Below, in pieces: positions 33,382 to 41,027 of a stretch of 59,752 nt of DNA. Location: assembly GCA_030523325.1 (NCBI GenBank), contig JAUNIS010000013.1, positions 1 through 59,752 of the forward strand, given 5' to 3'. Position numbers and translations under genes: made by a program. This DNA is from Phascolarctobacterium sp. GTDB taxonomy: Bacteria > Bacillota > Negativicutes > Acidaminococcales > Acidaminococcaceae. The notes beneath the pieces were generated by a model. It searched no databases. It saw nothing but the letters and a program-made list of their open reading frames with translations, and was not told the DNA's origin. Positions within the stretch are counted from its first letter, which is position 1; each line of letters begins with the position of its first letter.

Positions 33382-34482
33382 ATGGCTGATACATCTGTAA
33401 GCTATAAATGTCCTGAGTGCGGTGCTCCCTTATCCTATTTGCCTAGTGATACGGAAGTAACCTGCGAATATTGCATGAGTAAATTCTCTGTGGAAAAACT
33501 CAAAGAGATTTTTACTGCCCAAGAAGAAAGAGCTGCTAAAGCAGCTGCTGCTCAAGAAAAAAAATGGGAGACCGAGCTTGCCGGCAATGAATATTCTGCT
33601 GACGAAGTTGCGCAAATGCAAACCTACGTATGTTCTAGCTGTGGCGCGGAGCTTTCCTGCGATAGCAATACAATGGCGACTGAATGTTGCTACTGTGGTA
33701 ACCCGACTATGCTGCCGAATCGTTTCAACGGCATGCTTAAACCAGACTATATTATTCCCTTTAAGAAAACTAAAGAAGATGCTGTCAAGGCTCTTAAGGA
33801 ATTTTATAATGGGAAAAAATTATTGCCGGATGCATTTACCGCTAATAACCGTGTAGAAGCAATTCAAGGCATGTATGTTCCGTTCTGGCTTTTTGATACA
33901 AAGGTTTCTGCCACAGGTAATTTTACTGTCGAAAGAGAAGGTATGACTTATCGACAAGGTAACTGCAATGTTACGGAAATCGATACATATGACTGCGAAC
34001 GTGTAGTTGAAGTTGCTTTCGAAAATGTTCCAGCCGATGGTAGTGAACGCATGGACGACGATTATATGGATTCTGTTGAACCATATGATTACAGTGAGAT
34101 GGTTCCCTTTGACAATATGTATATGACTGGTTTCCTTGCTGATAAATACGACGTAGAAGCAGATGCTTGTGCAGCTCGTATTGACGAACGTATCGATAAT
34201 ACTGTTAGAGACAAATTGATTGCTAGCGTAGGCATGGGTTCTATCAAGGGTCAAGATATTGTTATCGACAAGGGTGAGCGCTCGGTTAAATACGCAATGG
34301 CTCCCGTTTGGATTCTCACCACTCGTTATCAAGATAAACCGTATACCTTTATGATGAATGGTCAAACAGGTAAAATGGTCGGCGATCTTCCTAGTGACAG
34401 TGGCAAGGAACATAAATATATGATGATGGCTTTCGCCGCCGTAGCCGCAATTATGTTTGTATTTTTGAAGATGGTTCTGTAA
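33382..34482 (+). CDS. Zinc-ribbon protein with C-terminal membrane anchor (YdjG-like)
   Basis: The protein is about 366 residues from the ATG at 33382 (GGGGAG 6 bases upstream; a TTG at 33361 is less likely). The N-terminal zinc ribbon has CPEC (10, 13) and CEYC (29, 32). After an Ala/Lys-rich coiled coil comes a second ribbon, CSSCG...CCYCGN. The middle ~200 residues hold the YdjG-type domain (YVPFWLFDTKVSATGNFTVERE; MAPVWILTTRYQDKPYTFMMNG). One hydrophobic helix ends the chain (MMMAFAAVAAIMFVFLKMVL), a tail anchor. Together with the SPFH and TPM genes it forms a ydjI-ydjG-ydjH set, in a different order from B. subtilis. Confidence 0.85.
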   Translation: MADTSVSYKCPECGAPLSYLPSDTEVTCEYCMSKFSVEKLKEIFTAQEERAAKAAAAQEKKWETELAGNEYSADEVAQMQTYVCSSCGAELSCDSNTMATECCYCGNPTMLPNRFNGMLKPDYIIPFKKTKEDAVKALKEFYNGKKLLPDAFTANNRVEAIQGMYVPFWLFDTKVSATGNFTVEREGMTYRQGNCNVTEIDTYDCERVVEVAFENVPADGSERMDDDYMDSVEPYDYSEMVPFDNMYMTGFLADKYDVEADACAARIDERIDNTVRDKLIASVGMGSIKGQDIVIDKGERSVKYAMAPVWILTTRYQDKPYTFMMNGQTGKMVGDLPSDSGKEHKYMMMAFAAVAAIMFVFLKMVL

Positions 34483-34495
34483 GGAGGTGCACGTC

Positions 34496-35242
34496 ATGAA
34501 AAAATTTTTCTATGTATTAACTTTCTTGCTTGCGCTTCTTACCAATGTAGCTCTTGCTGCAATGCCGTCTTTGGTAGATAACGCAAACACTTTGCAACCT
34601 GCTGAAAAACAAAGAGTTGCTCAAATGCTCCAATCTGTTGAAAAGAAGCACAATATTCGTTGTGCAGTTGTAACTGTTAAGAGCACCGGTAATGTGGTTC
34701 CTGGTCAGTATGCTAATAAAATTCTTGACACTTACTATACTGACGGTCAAAAAGGTAATATCGTTCTTCTCATGGATATGTCCAAGAGAAAATGGTATGT
34801 TTCTACTGATAAACCTAAGATGGACAGCATGCTCGACAACGAATTCGCAATTAACCATATCGAAGAAAACATGCTTCCCTCTTTGAAGAGTAATAAATTT
34901 GCAGATGGTTACATTCAATATGCAAAAACTGTTGATGAGCTGGTAAGCTATTACGAAAAAAATGGCGAGCCAATGCAAAAGAGTAATTGGTTGATGTCCC
35001 TGCTTGGTGCAATTGTTTCGGGTATCGCATCTGCCTTTGGCTATAGAGGTACTCTGAGAGCTTCCATGAGCAATGTAGAGAAAGCTACTAGCGCAGCTGG
35101 TTATCTGCAAGACTTTGTCGTTAGTCAATCTAGTGACAATTTTATGTACACTACTTACAGAAGAGTTCCGATACCGACTTCTTCCGGTAGCAGAGATTCT
35201 TCGACGGACTCTGGTCATGGTGGCGGAGGCGGGTCCTTCTAA
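34496..35242 (+). CDS. TPM-domain exported protein (YdjH/YgcG-like)
   Basis: The protein is about 248 residues from the ATG at 34496 (AAGGAGG 8 bases upstream). A signal peptide (ending VALA-AM) is followed by a TPM domain (LVDNANTLQPAEKQRVAQML, IVLLMDMSKRKWYVSTD, FADGYIQYAKTVDELV). Next come a hydrophobic segment (LLGAIVSGIASAFGY, possibly a membrane helix), a linker and a Gly-rich end (HGGGGGSF), which is typical of YgcG-like proteins. It lies 13 bases after the YdjG-like gene. A role with the SPFH protein at stressed membranes is inferred from the B. subtilis operon. Confidence 0.87.
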   Translation: MKKFFYVLTFLLALLTNVALAAMPSLVDNANTLQPAEKQRVAQMLQSVEKKHNIRCAVVTVKSTGNVVPGQYANKILDTYYTDGQKGNIVLLMDMSKRKWYVSTDKPKMDSMLDNEFAINHIEENMLPSLKSNKFADGYIQYAKTVDELVSYYEKNGEPMQKSNWLMSLLGAIVSGIASAFGYRGTLRASMSNVEKATSAAGYLQDFVVSQSSDNFMYTTYRRVPIPTSSGSRDSSTDSGHGGGGGSF

Positions 35243-35295
35243 AAAGATGTTTCCGCTTTTGATTAGCGTCAACCTTCACTCTAAAATTAAATAAA

Positions 35296-35336
35296 AAAAC
35301 CGTGAGTCAAAAATTTTTGGCTCGCGGTTTTTTTGC
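35296..35336 (+). terminator. Intrinsic terminator of the YdjG/H-like operon
   Basis: AACCGTGAGTCAAAAA pairs with TTTTTGGCTCGCGGTT (two wobbles), followed by TTTTTT. Confidence 0.88.
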
Positions 35337-35471
35337 ATTGTTGTATCAGCACTCATCAACATAACATCCTTATTTTTTTTATTTTGCTAGAGTTCGAGGA
35401 TAATAACTGCTTGAAGTTAATAAATGTTCTTGTCAAACTTTTAAAACGATGATAAAATGACTTTGATTTAA

Positions 35472-35596
35472 AGTTCATTTTAAATTAAAGTCATTTTCTT
35501 TAGTTTGACTTTAAATTATCATAAAAAATTCCGTTTTCACTTTAAATTAGCGTCATTTTTGTTGATTTCACTTTAAATTACCATAAAATTTTAAGT
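35472..35596. repeat. Four tandem 31-bp AT-rich repeats
   Basis: TTTAAATTA occurs at 35479, 35510, 35541 and 35572, exactly 31 bp apart. Units 1 and 3 continue with GTCATTTT and units 2 and 4 with CATAAAA, so the array is also a 62-bp two-step repeat. A weaker relative lies near 35437. It occupies the gap between two converging genes, where no promoter is needed. No open reading frame is visible. Confidence 0.85.
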
Positions 35597-35662
35597 GCTG
35601 AGTTAAGGAACGGATTTATTGAGATTTTTTACCCAAGCTAAACATACACGCTGACTAATGAA

Positions 35663-35692
35663 AAAGGGCTACCGAAATTTTCGGTAGCCAAT
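35663..35692 (-). terminator. Intrinsic terminator of bcp
   Basis: GGCTACCGAAA pairs with TTTTCGGTAGCC (35667-35689); the A run on its left becomes a T run on the minus strand. Nearly the same hairpin is used at 36817-36838. Confidence 0.85.
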
Positions 35693-35698
35693 AATTTT

Positions 35699-36151
35699 TT
35701 AGAGCATCTCTAACATTTGCTGAGGATTGTCAACGGCTTTGACCTTGCCAATGGCTTGGATGATGGTGCCTGTTTCATCGATAAGATAAGTCGTGCGCAC
35801 TACACCCATGCTTACTTTACCATAATTTTTTTTCTCTTGCCATACGTCGTAAGCCTTGATTACTTCAAGCTCAGGATCAGCCAAGAGGGTGAAAGGCAGG
35901 TTGTACTTTGTTTCAAAATTTTTGTGAGATTTCACGCTGTCCTTAGAAACACCTAATACAACTGCACCCTTTTCCATGATTTGCGGATATCTTTCGGCGA
36001 AGCCACATGCTTGTTTAGTACAGCCGGAAGTATTGTCTTTAGGATAAAAATAAAGAATAACTTTTTTGCCTTGATAATCCTTTAAGGAATGAACATCACC
36101 ATTTTGGTCCGGTAAAGTAAATTCCGGAGCCTTTACGCCTACTTCTAACAT
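35699..36151 (-). CDS. bcp: Thioredoxin-dependent thiol peroxidase (peroxiredoxin Q/BCP)
   Basis: The protein has 150 residues from the ATG at 36151 (GGAGG upstream; an in-frame TTG at 36166 overlaps that site). It has the peroxiredoxin core PEFTLPDQNGDVHSLKDYQGKKVILYFYPKD-type start, then TSGCTKQACGF, in which the first Cys is peroxidatic and the second, five residues on, is the resolving Cys typical of BCP. It reduces hydroperoxides with electrons from thioredoxin, useful to an anaerobe. A 73-base gap separates it from the TM1266-like gene upstream. Confidence 0.95.
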   Translation of the reverse strand: MLEVGVKAPEFTLPDQNGDVHSLKDYQGKKVILYFYPKDNTSGCTKQACGFAERYPQIMEKGAVVLGVSKDSVKSHKNFETKYNLPFTLLADPELEVIKAYDVWQEKKNYGKVSMGVVRTTYLIDETGTIIQAIGKVKAVDNPQQMLEML

Positions 36152-36224
36152 TCTACATACCTCCAAATTTACAATTAACGATGATTTTACTTCACAAAAC
36201 CTTTTGATTAAAACTCATAATTCG

Positions 36225-36470
36225 TTAAGCCTTTGCTAGTGCTGTCTTTACCGTCACACCATTTAAGCGCCCTAGTTTGCCGGAGAGAGCCGAAATTACG
36301 TCCTGAGGTGCATCTACTGCTAAACAGATAATATTTATGTTCTTGACCTTGTAGGGAATTCCCATGCGACCGATGACGAATTCTGCGTATTCGTGGAGAA
36401 TCTTGTTGAGTTGTTCTATGTTTTCTGAATTTGTAACAATAATTGATATTACAGCGACTCTATTATCCAT
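36225..36470 (-). CDS. TM1266-type iron-only hydrogenase system regulator (ACT-like)
   Basis: The 81-residue ACT-like protein has RVAVISIIVTNSENIEQLNKILHEY, the conserved IIGRMG-like VIGRMGIPYK, INIICLAVDAP and SGKLGRLNGVTVK. These match the small TM1266 family, often encoded beside [FeFe]-hydrogenase maturation genes and thought to be regulatory. No hydEFG genes are in this window; the nearest Fe-S gene is the radical SAM gene on the same strand. GGAGG precedes the ATG. Confidence 0.85.
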   Translation of the reverse strand: MDNRVAVISIIVTNSENIEQLNKILHEYAEFVIGRMGIPYKVKNINIICLAVDAPQDVISALSGKLGRLNGVTVKTALAKA

Positions 36471-36534
36471 GGTAAACCTCCATCAGCATCTCTTTCAATT
36501 ATACACCCAGAGCCGCGAAATGTGCAAAAGCAAT

Positions 36535-36563
36535 TTGACATTCTATCGGGTATCGAATATACT
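36535..36563 (+). promoter_or_regulatory. Sigma-A promoter
   Basis: TTGACA (36535-36540), 17 bases, TATACT (36558-36563), 35 bases before the small membrane protein gene. Confidence 0.82.
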
Positions 36564-36598
36564 TTTTATAAAGAAATAATTTATTTGAGGAAATTTTT

Positions 36599-36808
36599 AT
36601 GTTAAATATTTACTTTGGACTTTTCATGCTGGGCATGATTGTTTCCATTTGTTTAAGAGCATATAAACGCATACAAGCTGAAGAAGCACCCTTTACAGAG
36701 CAGGAATTTGCTCTGCTGATAGCATTGGCCATTGGCGTGATGATGGCTCTCGAGGCAGGGTCTTTGAACGTTTACCATGCGTCAGTTATGGATACATTTT
36801 TCTTTTAA
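36599..36808 (+). CDS. Small membrane protein of unknown function
   Basis: The 69-residue protein has two predicted membrane helices (about 3-22, LNIYFGLFMLGMIVSICLRA; about 40-58, ALLIALAIGVMMALEAGS) joined by a charged loop (YKRIQAEEAPFTEQEF). The open reading frame is supported by TTGAGGA upstream of the ATG, a consensus promoter 35 bases before it and a terminator directly after its stop. No family is recognised. Confidence 0.7.
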   Translation: MLNIYFGLFMLGMIVSICLRAYKRIQAEEAPFTEQEFALLIALAIGVMMALEAGSLNVYHASVMDTFFF

Positions 36809-36814
36809 ATTAAG

Positions 36815-36850
36815 CGGGCTACCGAAAAATCGGTAGCCTTAATTTTTTTA
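36815..36850. terminator. Bidirectional intrinsic terminator
   Basis: GGCTACCGA / TCGGTAGCC (36817-36838) with T runs on the right (TTAATTTTTTT). It lies between two converging genes. Confidence 0.85.
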
Positions 36851-37750
36851 CACGCCGCTGCCGTCAAAGATTGGCGTAAACTCCTCGCTTGCGCAGGCAG
36901 CGTCTTCTTGTACAAAGCCGTCTTCAATAGTAGATGCGAGGAGGTAGGCTTCAAGCTCTGCGTACTCTTCGTCCATGACCTTGCGATTAATCTCGGGATA
37001 AGCTGCTGCATTACCCATAGGCACGTACTGACGCATGAGGGAGAAGAGTACTTGTCCCGGCTTAAAGTTTTGTGCAAGCCAATCGATGACGCCTTTAGTG
37101 TTGTCCATCATTCCCGGCATGATTAAGTGACGAATAAGCACGCCTTTTTGCATAATTCCATCGTCATCGATCTCGTAATCGCCAACTTGTTTGTACATCT
37201 CTTTGATAGCTTCTGTAGTAATGCGAAAATAATCGTAGGCATTGCTATATTTGAGGGCAGCTATATCGTCAGAATATTTTAAATCTGGCATATAGATGTT
37301 TACCTTGCCTTTGAGTCTTTGCAGAGTAGTCCAGACTTCAAAGCCGCTGGTATTATAAACAACGGGTACGGGCAGTGGTTCGTCTAAACTTTGAATAATT
37401 GCTTCGGTAAAATGGGTCGGGGTGACGAGATTAATATTGTGAGCCCCTTGAGCAATTAATTCTTGGTAAATTTCTTTTAAGCGGGCGACAGTTATTTCCT
37501 TGCCAATTTGGTTATGAGAAATGTTGTAGTTTTGACAGAAGACGCAATGAAGATTGCAGCCGGAAAAGAAAACGGTTCCGCTGCCTCGTGTTCCAGAGAT
37601 GACGGGTTCTTCCCACATATGCAGTCCTGCTCTAGCAACAATGGGCTGCATGCCGCAACCACAGCTTCCAAACATTTTTCCATCTAAATCGTTCATGTTT
37701 TCAGGCCTGTCAACACCACAACGGTGAGGACAGACGTAACAGTAGGTCAT
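36848..37750 (-). CDS. Radical SAM protein (COG1313 / PflA-like)
   Basis: The protein is about 300 residues from the ATG at 37750 (weak AAGTGA site; another ATG lies at 37768 without any site). The N-terminal extra Cys segment YCYVCPHRCGVDR and later FGSCGCGMQP precede the radical SAM motif SGCNLHCVFCQNYNIS (CxxxCxxC). TPTHFTEAI and YNTSGFEVW are typical of the COG1313 group, sometimes annotated as pyruvate-formate-lyase activating-like. The C-terminus (RQYVPMGNAAAYPEINRKV) fits the same group. The substrate is unknown. No glycyl-radical enzyme is encoded nearby. Confidence 0.87.
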   Translation of the reverse strand: MTYCYVCPHRCGVDRPENMNDLDGKMFGSCGCGMQPIVARAGLHMWEEPVISGTRGSGTVFFSGCNLHCVFCQNYNISHNQIGKEITVARLKEIYQELIAQGAHNINLVTPTHFTEAIIQSLDEPLPVPVVYNTSGFEVWTTLQRLKGKVNIYMPDLKYSDDIAALKYSNAYDYFRITTEAIKEMYKQVGDYEIDDDGIMQKGVLIRHLIMPGMMDNTKGVIDWLAQNFKPGQVLFSLMRQYVPMGNAAAYPEINRKVMDEEYAELEAYLLASTIEDGFVQEDAACASEEFTPIFDGSGV

Positions 37751-37768
37751 AGGATTCACTTCTTTCAT

Positions 37769-38420
37769 AAAACGTTAGGAGGGATGAGGATTAGTTCATA
37801 GTTCTGAGTGGAGGATGGATTTTGCGGAGCAAAATCCGCAAGATTTAAATAATTTATCAAGCTTCGCTCGATAAATTAAAATCTTCGAACTTTGTATTAC
37901 GCCGAACAAAACCTGCATTATGTAACTCTTTTTTGCCGAAGCTTTTTGCGAGGAGGCAAAAAGTTGGAGTTTTCCCGAGCTTTTTCAAAAAGCTCGCGCT
38001 TTCCTTTGGCGACAAAGGAAAGTGCAAGGAAATTTAAAGGTCGAACTAATGGGTGCATTAAACTTTGTGTCTCCAACATAATGTATCCCATTCCCGGGCA
38101 TCATTCGAAGCTTCGATTTACGTTCGAGGAGCCATCGGATTAAATGTTCGAGGTTTTTATAATGGTCGCTCCGTCTTATGCTGCCCTCAAGGGATATCAT
38201 TATGTTGTCGTTTTTAGAAAATTTGGTTCTTTGTCCATAGAAGTTATGAGTGATGAGTGACGGTTGGATTTAAATATTAATAATTATGAATTATGAATGA
38301 TGAATTATGGTTTTGTTCGGTGAAATTTTGTAGTGTCGGATCTGGTTCTGACTTCGGAAAGGCGATTTGTGAGTCAGCACTTTTTCTGCTTCTTTATAAT
38401 TTTACCACACTTAATTCTCA
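37769..38420. other. 650-bp intergenic region rich in hairpins, no supported gene
   Basis: From left: a GTTCATAGTTCTGAGTGGAGG tract with hairpin GGATTTTGC-GGA-GCAAAATCC (37817-37837); an imperfect hairpin at 37855-37877; three hairpins in a row, CTTTTTGC / GCAAAAAG (37942-37963), CGAGCTTTT / AAAAGCTCG (37976-37995) and CTTTCCTTTG / CAAAGGAAAG (37999-38022); AAT/ATTATGAAT-type tracts near 38270. An 83-codon frame at 37892 runs through the hairpins and lacks a ribosome binding site, so I do not call it a gene. Confidence 0.65.
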
Positions 38421-38449
38421 TTGACAAAACTCCGCGTTAACTCTATAAT
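38421..38449 (+). promoter_or_regulatory. Sigma-A promoter of the ZTP riboswitch transcript
   Basis: TTGACA (38421-38426), exactly 17 bases, TATAAT (38444-38449). Confidence 0.93.
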
Positions 38450-38455
38450 AAACTT

Positions 38456-38573
38456 GGTTGTATGACTGACGGAAGTGGATGACCACAGGGGAGTACAACT
38501 GGCTGAAACGTCAACGCCGACCGTCTGGGCAAGAATTATGGAATAATTCTTTGTCTGGAAGTCGGCTTTTTTT
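38456..38573 (+). promoter_or_regulatory. ZTP (pfl) riboswitch with intrinsic terminator
   Basis: The conserved pfl-motif elements are present in order: GACTGACGG, a small GTGG...CCAC hairpin, AGGGGAGTA, and the 3' pseudoknot segment CGCCGACCGTCTGGGCA. The terminator stem GCCGAC (38516-38521) / GTCGGC (38561-38566), followed by seven T, uses bases of that 3' segment, so ligand binding and termination exclude each other. ZTP riboswitches sense ZMP/ZTP, which build up when folate is short. The gene controlled consumes ZMP (AICAR), as expected. Confidence 0.93.
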
Positions 38574-38578
38574 ATTCT

Positions 38579-38640
38579 ATCGAGACGAACAGTCTCGATT
38601 CCTTCACTCAGCACTATGAACTCATAACTTTCCCCGGCTT
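38579..38640. repeat. Composite hairpin plus CACTCAGCACTATG tract in the AICARFT leader
   Basis: ATCGAGAC and GTCTCGAT (38579-38599) close a 5-nt loop and lead into CACTCAGCACTATGAACTC. It lies inside the untranslated leader between the riboswitch terminator and the start codon. Confidence 0.65.
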
Positions 38641-38680
38641 CTAGACCACGATTTATTTCAGACATTTGAGGAGGAACATT

Positions 38681-39856
38681 ATGAAAGAACTCGCACTCAA
38701 GTATGGCTGCAATCCTAACCAAGCCAAAGCTCGCATTTTTATGAAAAACGGCTCTGAACTTCCTATTGAAGTATTGAATGGTCGTCCTGGTTACATTAAC
38801 TTTCTCGACGCTTTCAATTCTTGGCAATTAGTAAAAGAATTAAAAGAAGCAACCGGTCTGCCGGCAGCTGCATCCTTTAAGCATGTAAGCCCTGCTGGTG
38901 CTGCCCTTGGCCTTGAAATGAGTGATACTCTGAAAAAAATTTACTATGTAGATGACTTAGAACTTTCTCCTCTTGCAAATGCTTATGCAAGAGCTCGTGG
39001 TGCTGACCGTATGAGCTCCTATGGTGACTTTGTTGCTCTCTCCGATATTTGCGACGTCCAAACAGCCAAGATGCTCGCTCGCGAAGTTTCTGACGGCGTT
39101 ATCGCTCCCGGTTATACCGACGAAGCATTAACCGTGCTCAAAGGCAAACGTAAAGGCACCTACAACATTATTAAAATTGATCCGGAATATGCGCCTGAAG
39201 TTGCTGAAACTAAAGATGTATTCGGCATCACCTTTGAGCAAGACCGCAACGAAGCAAAGATGACTGACGAAATGTTTGCTAATCGTCCGACTGTGAACAA
39301 AGAAATTCCTGCAGAAGCAATCCGTGACCTGAAGGTTGCCATGATTGTTTTAAAATATACTCAATCTAATTCCGTTTGCTATGTAAAAGATGGTCAAGCA
39401 ATCGGTATCGGTGCTGGTCAACAATCTCGCGTACATTGCACTCGTTTGGCTGGTTCTAAGGCTGATAATTGGTGGATGCGTCAAAACCCCAAGGTTTTGG
39501 CTCTTCCCTTCAAGGACAGCATTCGTCGTCCCGATCGCGACAATACTATCGACGTATATATTTCCGATGACTGGGAAGACGTTCTCGCAGACGGCACCTG
39601 GGAACTTTTCTTTACAGAAAAACCTGCACCGCTTACTCGTGAAGAAAAGAAAGCTTGGCTCTCTCAATTACATGGCGTAGCTCTTGGCTCCGATGCATTC
39701 TTCCCTTTTGGCGATAACATCGAACGTGCACATCGCTCTGGCGTAGATTATATTGCACAAGCAGGCGGTTCTATTCGTGACGATAATGTCATCGAAACCT
39801 GCGATAAGTACAACATGGCCATGGCCTTCACCGGTTTAAGACTGTTCCATCATTGA
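38681..39856 (+). CDS. Stand-alone AICAR formyltransferase (PurH-like, no IMP cyclohydrolase domain)
   Basis: The protein has 391 residues from the ATG at 38681 (GAGGAGG upstream). It corresponds to the C-terminal AICAR transformylase part of PurH: ELALKYGCNPNQAKA (ELRYGENPHQ-like), AASFKHVSPAGAALG (the KHxNPCG equivalent), RGADRMSSYGDFVALSD, YTQSNSVCYVKDGQAIGIGAGQQSRVHC and FFPFGDNIERAHRSGV. It converts AICAR (ZMP) to FAICAR with 10-formyl-THF. The ~200-residue IMP cyclohydrolase domain is absent, so IMP formation must come from a protein encoded elsewhere. It is controlled by the ZTP riboswitch upstream. Confidence 0.93.
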   Translation: MKELALKYGCNPNQAKARIFMKNGSELPIEVLNGRPGYINFLDAFNSWQLVKELKEATGLPAAASFKHVSPAGAALGLEMSDTLKKIYYVDDLELSPLANAYARARGADRMSSYGDFVALSDICDVQTAKMLAREVSDGVIAPGYTDEALTVLKGKRKGTYNIIKIDPEYAPEVAETKDVFGITFEQDRNEAKMTDEMFANRPTVNKEIPAEAIRDLKVAMIVLKYTQSNSVCYVKDGQAIGIGAGQQSRVHCTRLAGSKADNWWMRQNPKVLALPFKDSIRRPDRDNTIDVYISDDWEDVLADGTWELFFTEKPAPLTREEKKAWLSQLHGVALGSDAFFPFGDNIERAHRSGVDYIAQAGGSIRDDNVIETCDKYNMAMAFTGLRLFHH

Positions 39857-39963
39857 GAAAACTCATATAGCACATCATCTTTTTGTTGGCCCTCGTCGAC
39901 GTACGCTTTTTTTTAGTACGCCTTCCTCGGGCTTCCGCAAATCTGATGCACTCTATGAGTTTT
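39857..39963. repeat. Long palindrome family, copy 4
   Basis: The ends GAAAACTCATATAGCACATCA and TGATGCACTCTATGAGTTTT are imperfect inverted repeats. The core GACGTACGC...TTAGTACGCC is a hairpin. It begins directly after the AICARFT stop codon, as copy 3 does after the SPFH gene. Confidence 0.75.
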
Positions 39964-40113
39964 GAGTAACAAAAGTTTTTGCAAGGTTGAAGTTCTGCGA
40001 TAAATTTTTTCTCTCTCGAAAATTTGACGAGCAAATAAAAAAATTTAGCGTGATCTTGCTGTGTACGTGATTTTTTATGGCTTGGTTTTGCGTTAAAGAT
40101 AAATTGTAAATAG

Positions 40114-40156
40114 AAGAACTACTTGTAACCTGGACACTTACAAGTAGTTCTTTTTG
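40114..40156 (+). terminator. Strong orphan terminator
   Basis: A 15-bp perfect stem (AAGAACTACTTGTAA 40114-40128 with TTACAAGTAGTTCTT 40138-40152) is followed by TTTG. It lies 258 bases past the AICARFT stop codon with no gene between, so it either ends that transcript late or ends a small RNA. The rest of the 600-bp gap (40157-40376) is AT-rich with no other signal I can see. Confidence 0.85.
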
Positions 40157-40376
40157 TTTTTATCAGCGGGTGAAAAATTATTACTTACCCTCTTACTGCT
40201 AATAATTTTTCTGTTTGCGTTTTTAATGGGTGCGTGCTAATTTTCTGCTGAGAATATTTAACTTATAATTTATTGTTTTTGAATATACCTATTGATTTTT
40301 TTGCTGTGTTATACACAATATTTTGTGTTTGTTTAAGCGAACGATTAAAAATTGTAAAGTTTTTTTCTGAAAAAAC

Positions 40377-40405
40377 TTGATTAATTTTTATTTCTTGCTT
40401 ATAAT
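40377..40405 (+). promoter_or_regulatory. Probable promoter of fapR
   Basis: TTGATT (40377-40382), 17 bases, TATAAT (40400-40405). I could not find a convincing FapR operator around it. Confidence 0.7.
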
Positions 40406-40456
40406 AAAATTGATGACATAGATATTATGAGCTGGTGCTAAAAAGGAGGTTGCTCT

Positions 40457-41026
40457 GTGGAGGCTAACAAAAAAACTTTACGTCATAAAAATTTAAAAAA
40501 GCTTCTGCGTGCCAATCCTTTTAGTACTGACGAGCAATTGGCTACTCTTTTAAATGTGAGCGTACCCACCATTCGTCTTGATAGAGCGACCTTGGGTATT
40601 CCTGAACTACGTGCCCGCACAAGGGACATGGCTCTTGCGGCTCAAAATAAATTGCGCAGTATCGGTCGCAAGGAGATAGTTGGCGAGCTTTTGGACCTGG
40701 AGCTTAATCATCAGGCGATTAGCATGATGAAGGTTACAGGCGAGATGATATCTGAAAAGAACGATTTAGCTCGAGGCTTTTATATGTATGCGATGGCCAA
40801 TACCTTGGCTCTTGCGGTCGTGGATACGGATAAAGCAATTACTGAGGTTGGCAACATTAAATATAAAGTTCCCGTAGAAGTTGGCGCCAATTTAGTAGCC
40901 AAAGCAGTTGTAACAAAACACAGGGAAAATAAATTCTTCATTTTTGTCAGCGTTAAAAATGACGGTTTGGAGGTTTTCCGTGCTAAATTTATTATCGCTA
41001 ACATGAATGAGGTTCAAGAAGGATAG
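40457..41026 (+). CDS. fapR: FapR, transcription factor of fatty-acid and phospholipid synthesis
   Basis: The protein has 189 residues with a GTG start (AAGGAGG 8 bases upstream). The N-terminal helix-turn-helix (NPFSTDEQLATLLNVSVPTIRLDRATLGIPELRAR) and the C-terminal hotdog domain that binds malonyl-CoA (ISMMKVTGEMISEKNDLARGFYMYAMANTLA; VEVGANLVAKAVVTKH) match FapR. In Firmicutes FapR represses fab and pls genes and is released by malonyl-CoA. It heads the plsX-fab cluster it is expected to control; plsX begins one base after its stop. Confidence 0.93.
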   Translation: MEANKKTLRHKNLKKLLRANPFSTDEQLATLLNVSVPTIRLDRATLGIPELRARTRDMALAAQNKLRSIGRKEIVGELLDLELNHQAISMMKVTGEMISEKNDLARGFYMYAMANTLALAVVDTDKAITEVGNIKYKVPVEVGANLVAKAVVTKHRENKFFIFVSVKNDGLEVFRAKFIIANMNEVQEG

Positions 41027-41027
41027 C

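Noticed and set aside
35472..35596. CRISPR-like array
   Set aside because: The 31-bp units have no conserved repeat plus unique spacer structure and there are no cas genes.
37892..38143. 83-residue open reading frame
   Set aside because: It runs through three hairpins, has no ribosome binding site, and its composition reflects the palindromes; not a credible gene.
38120..38160. Possible tRNA-like GTTCGAGG segment
   Set aside because: No acceptor stem or cloverleaf can be drawn around it.
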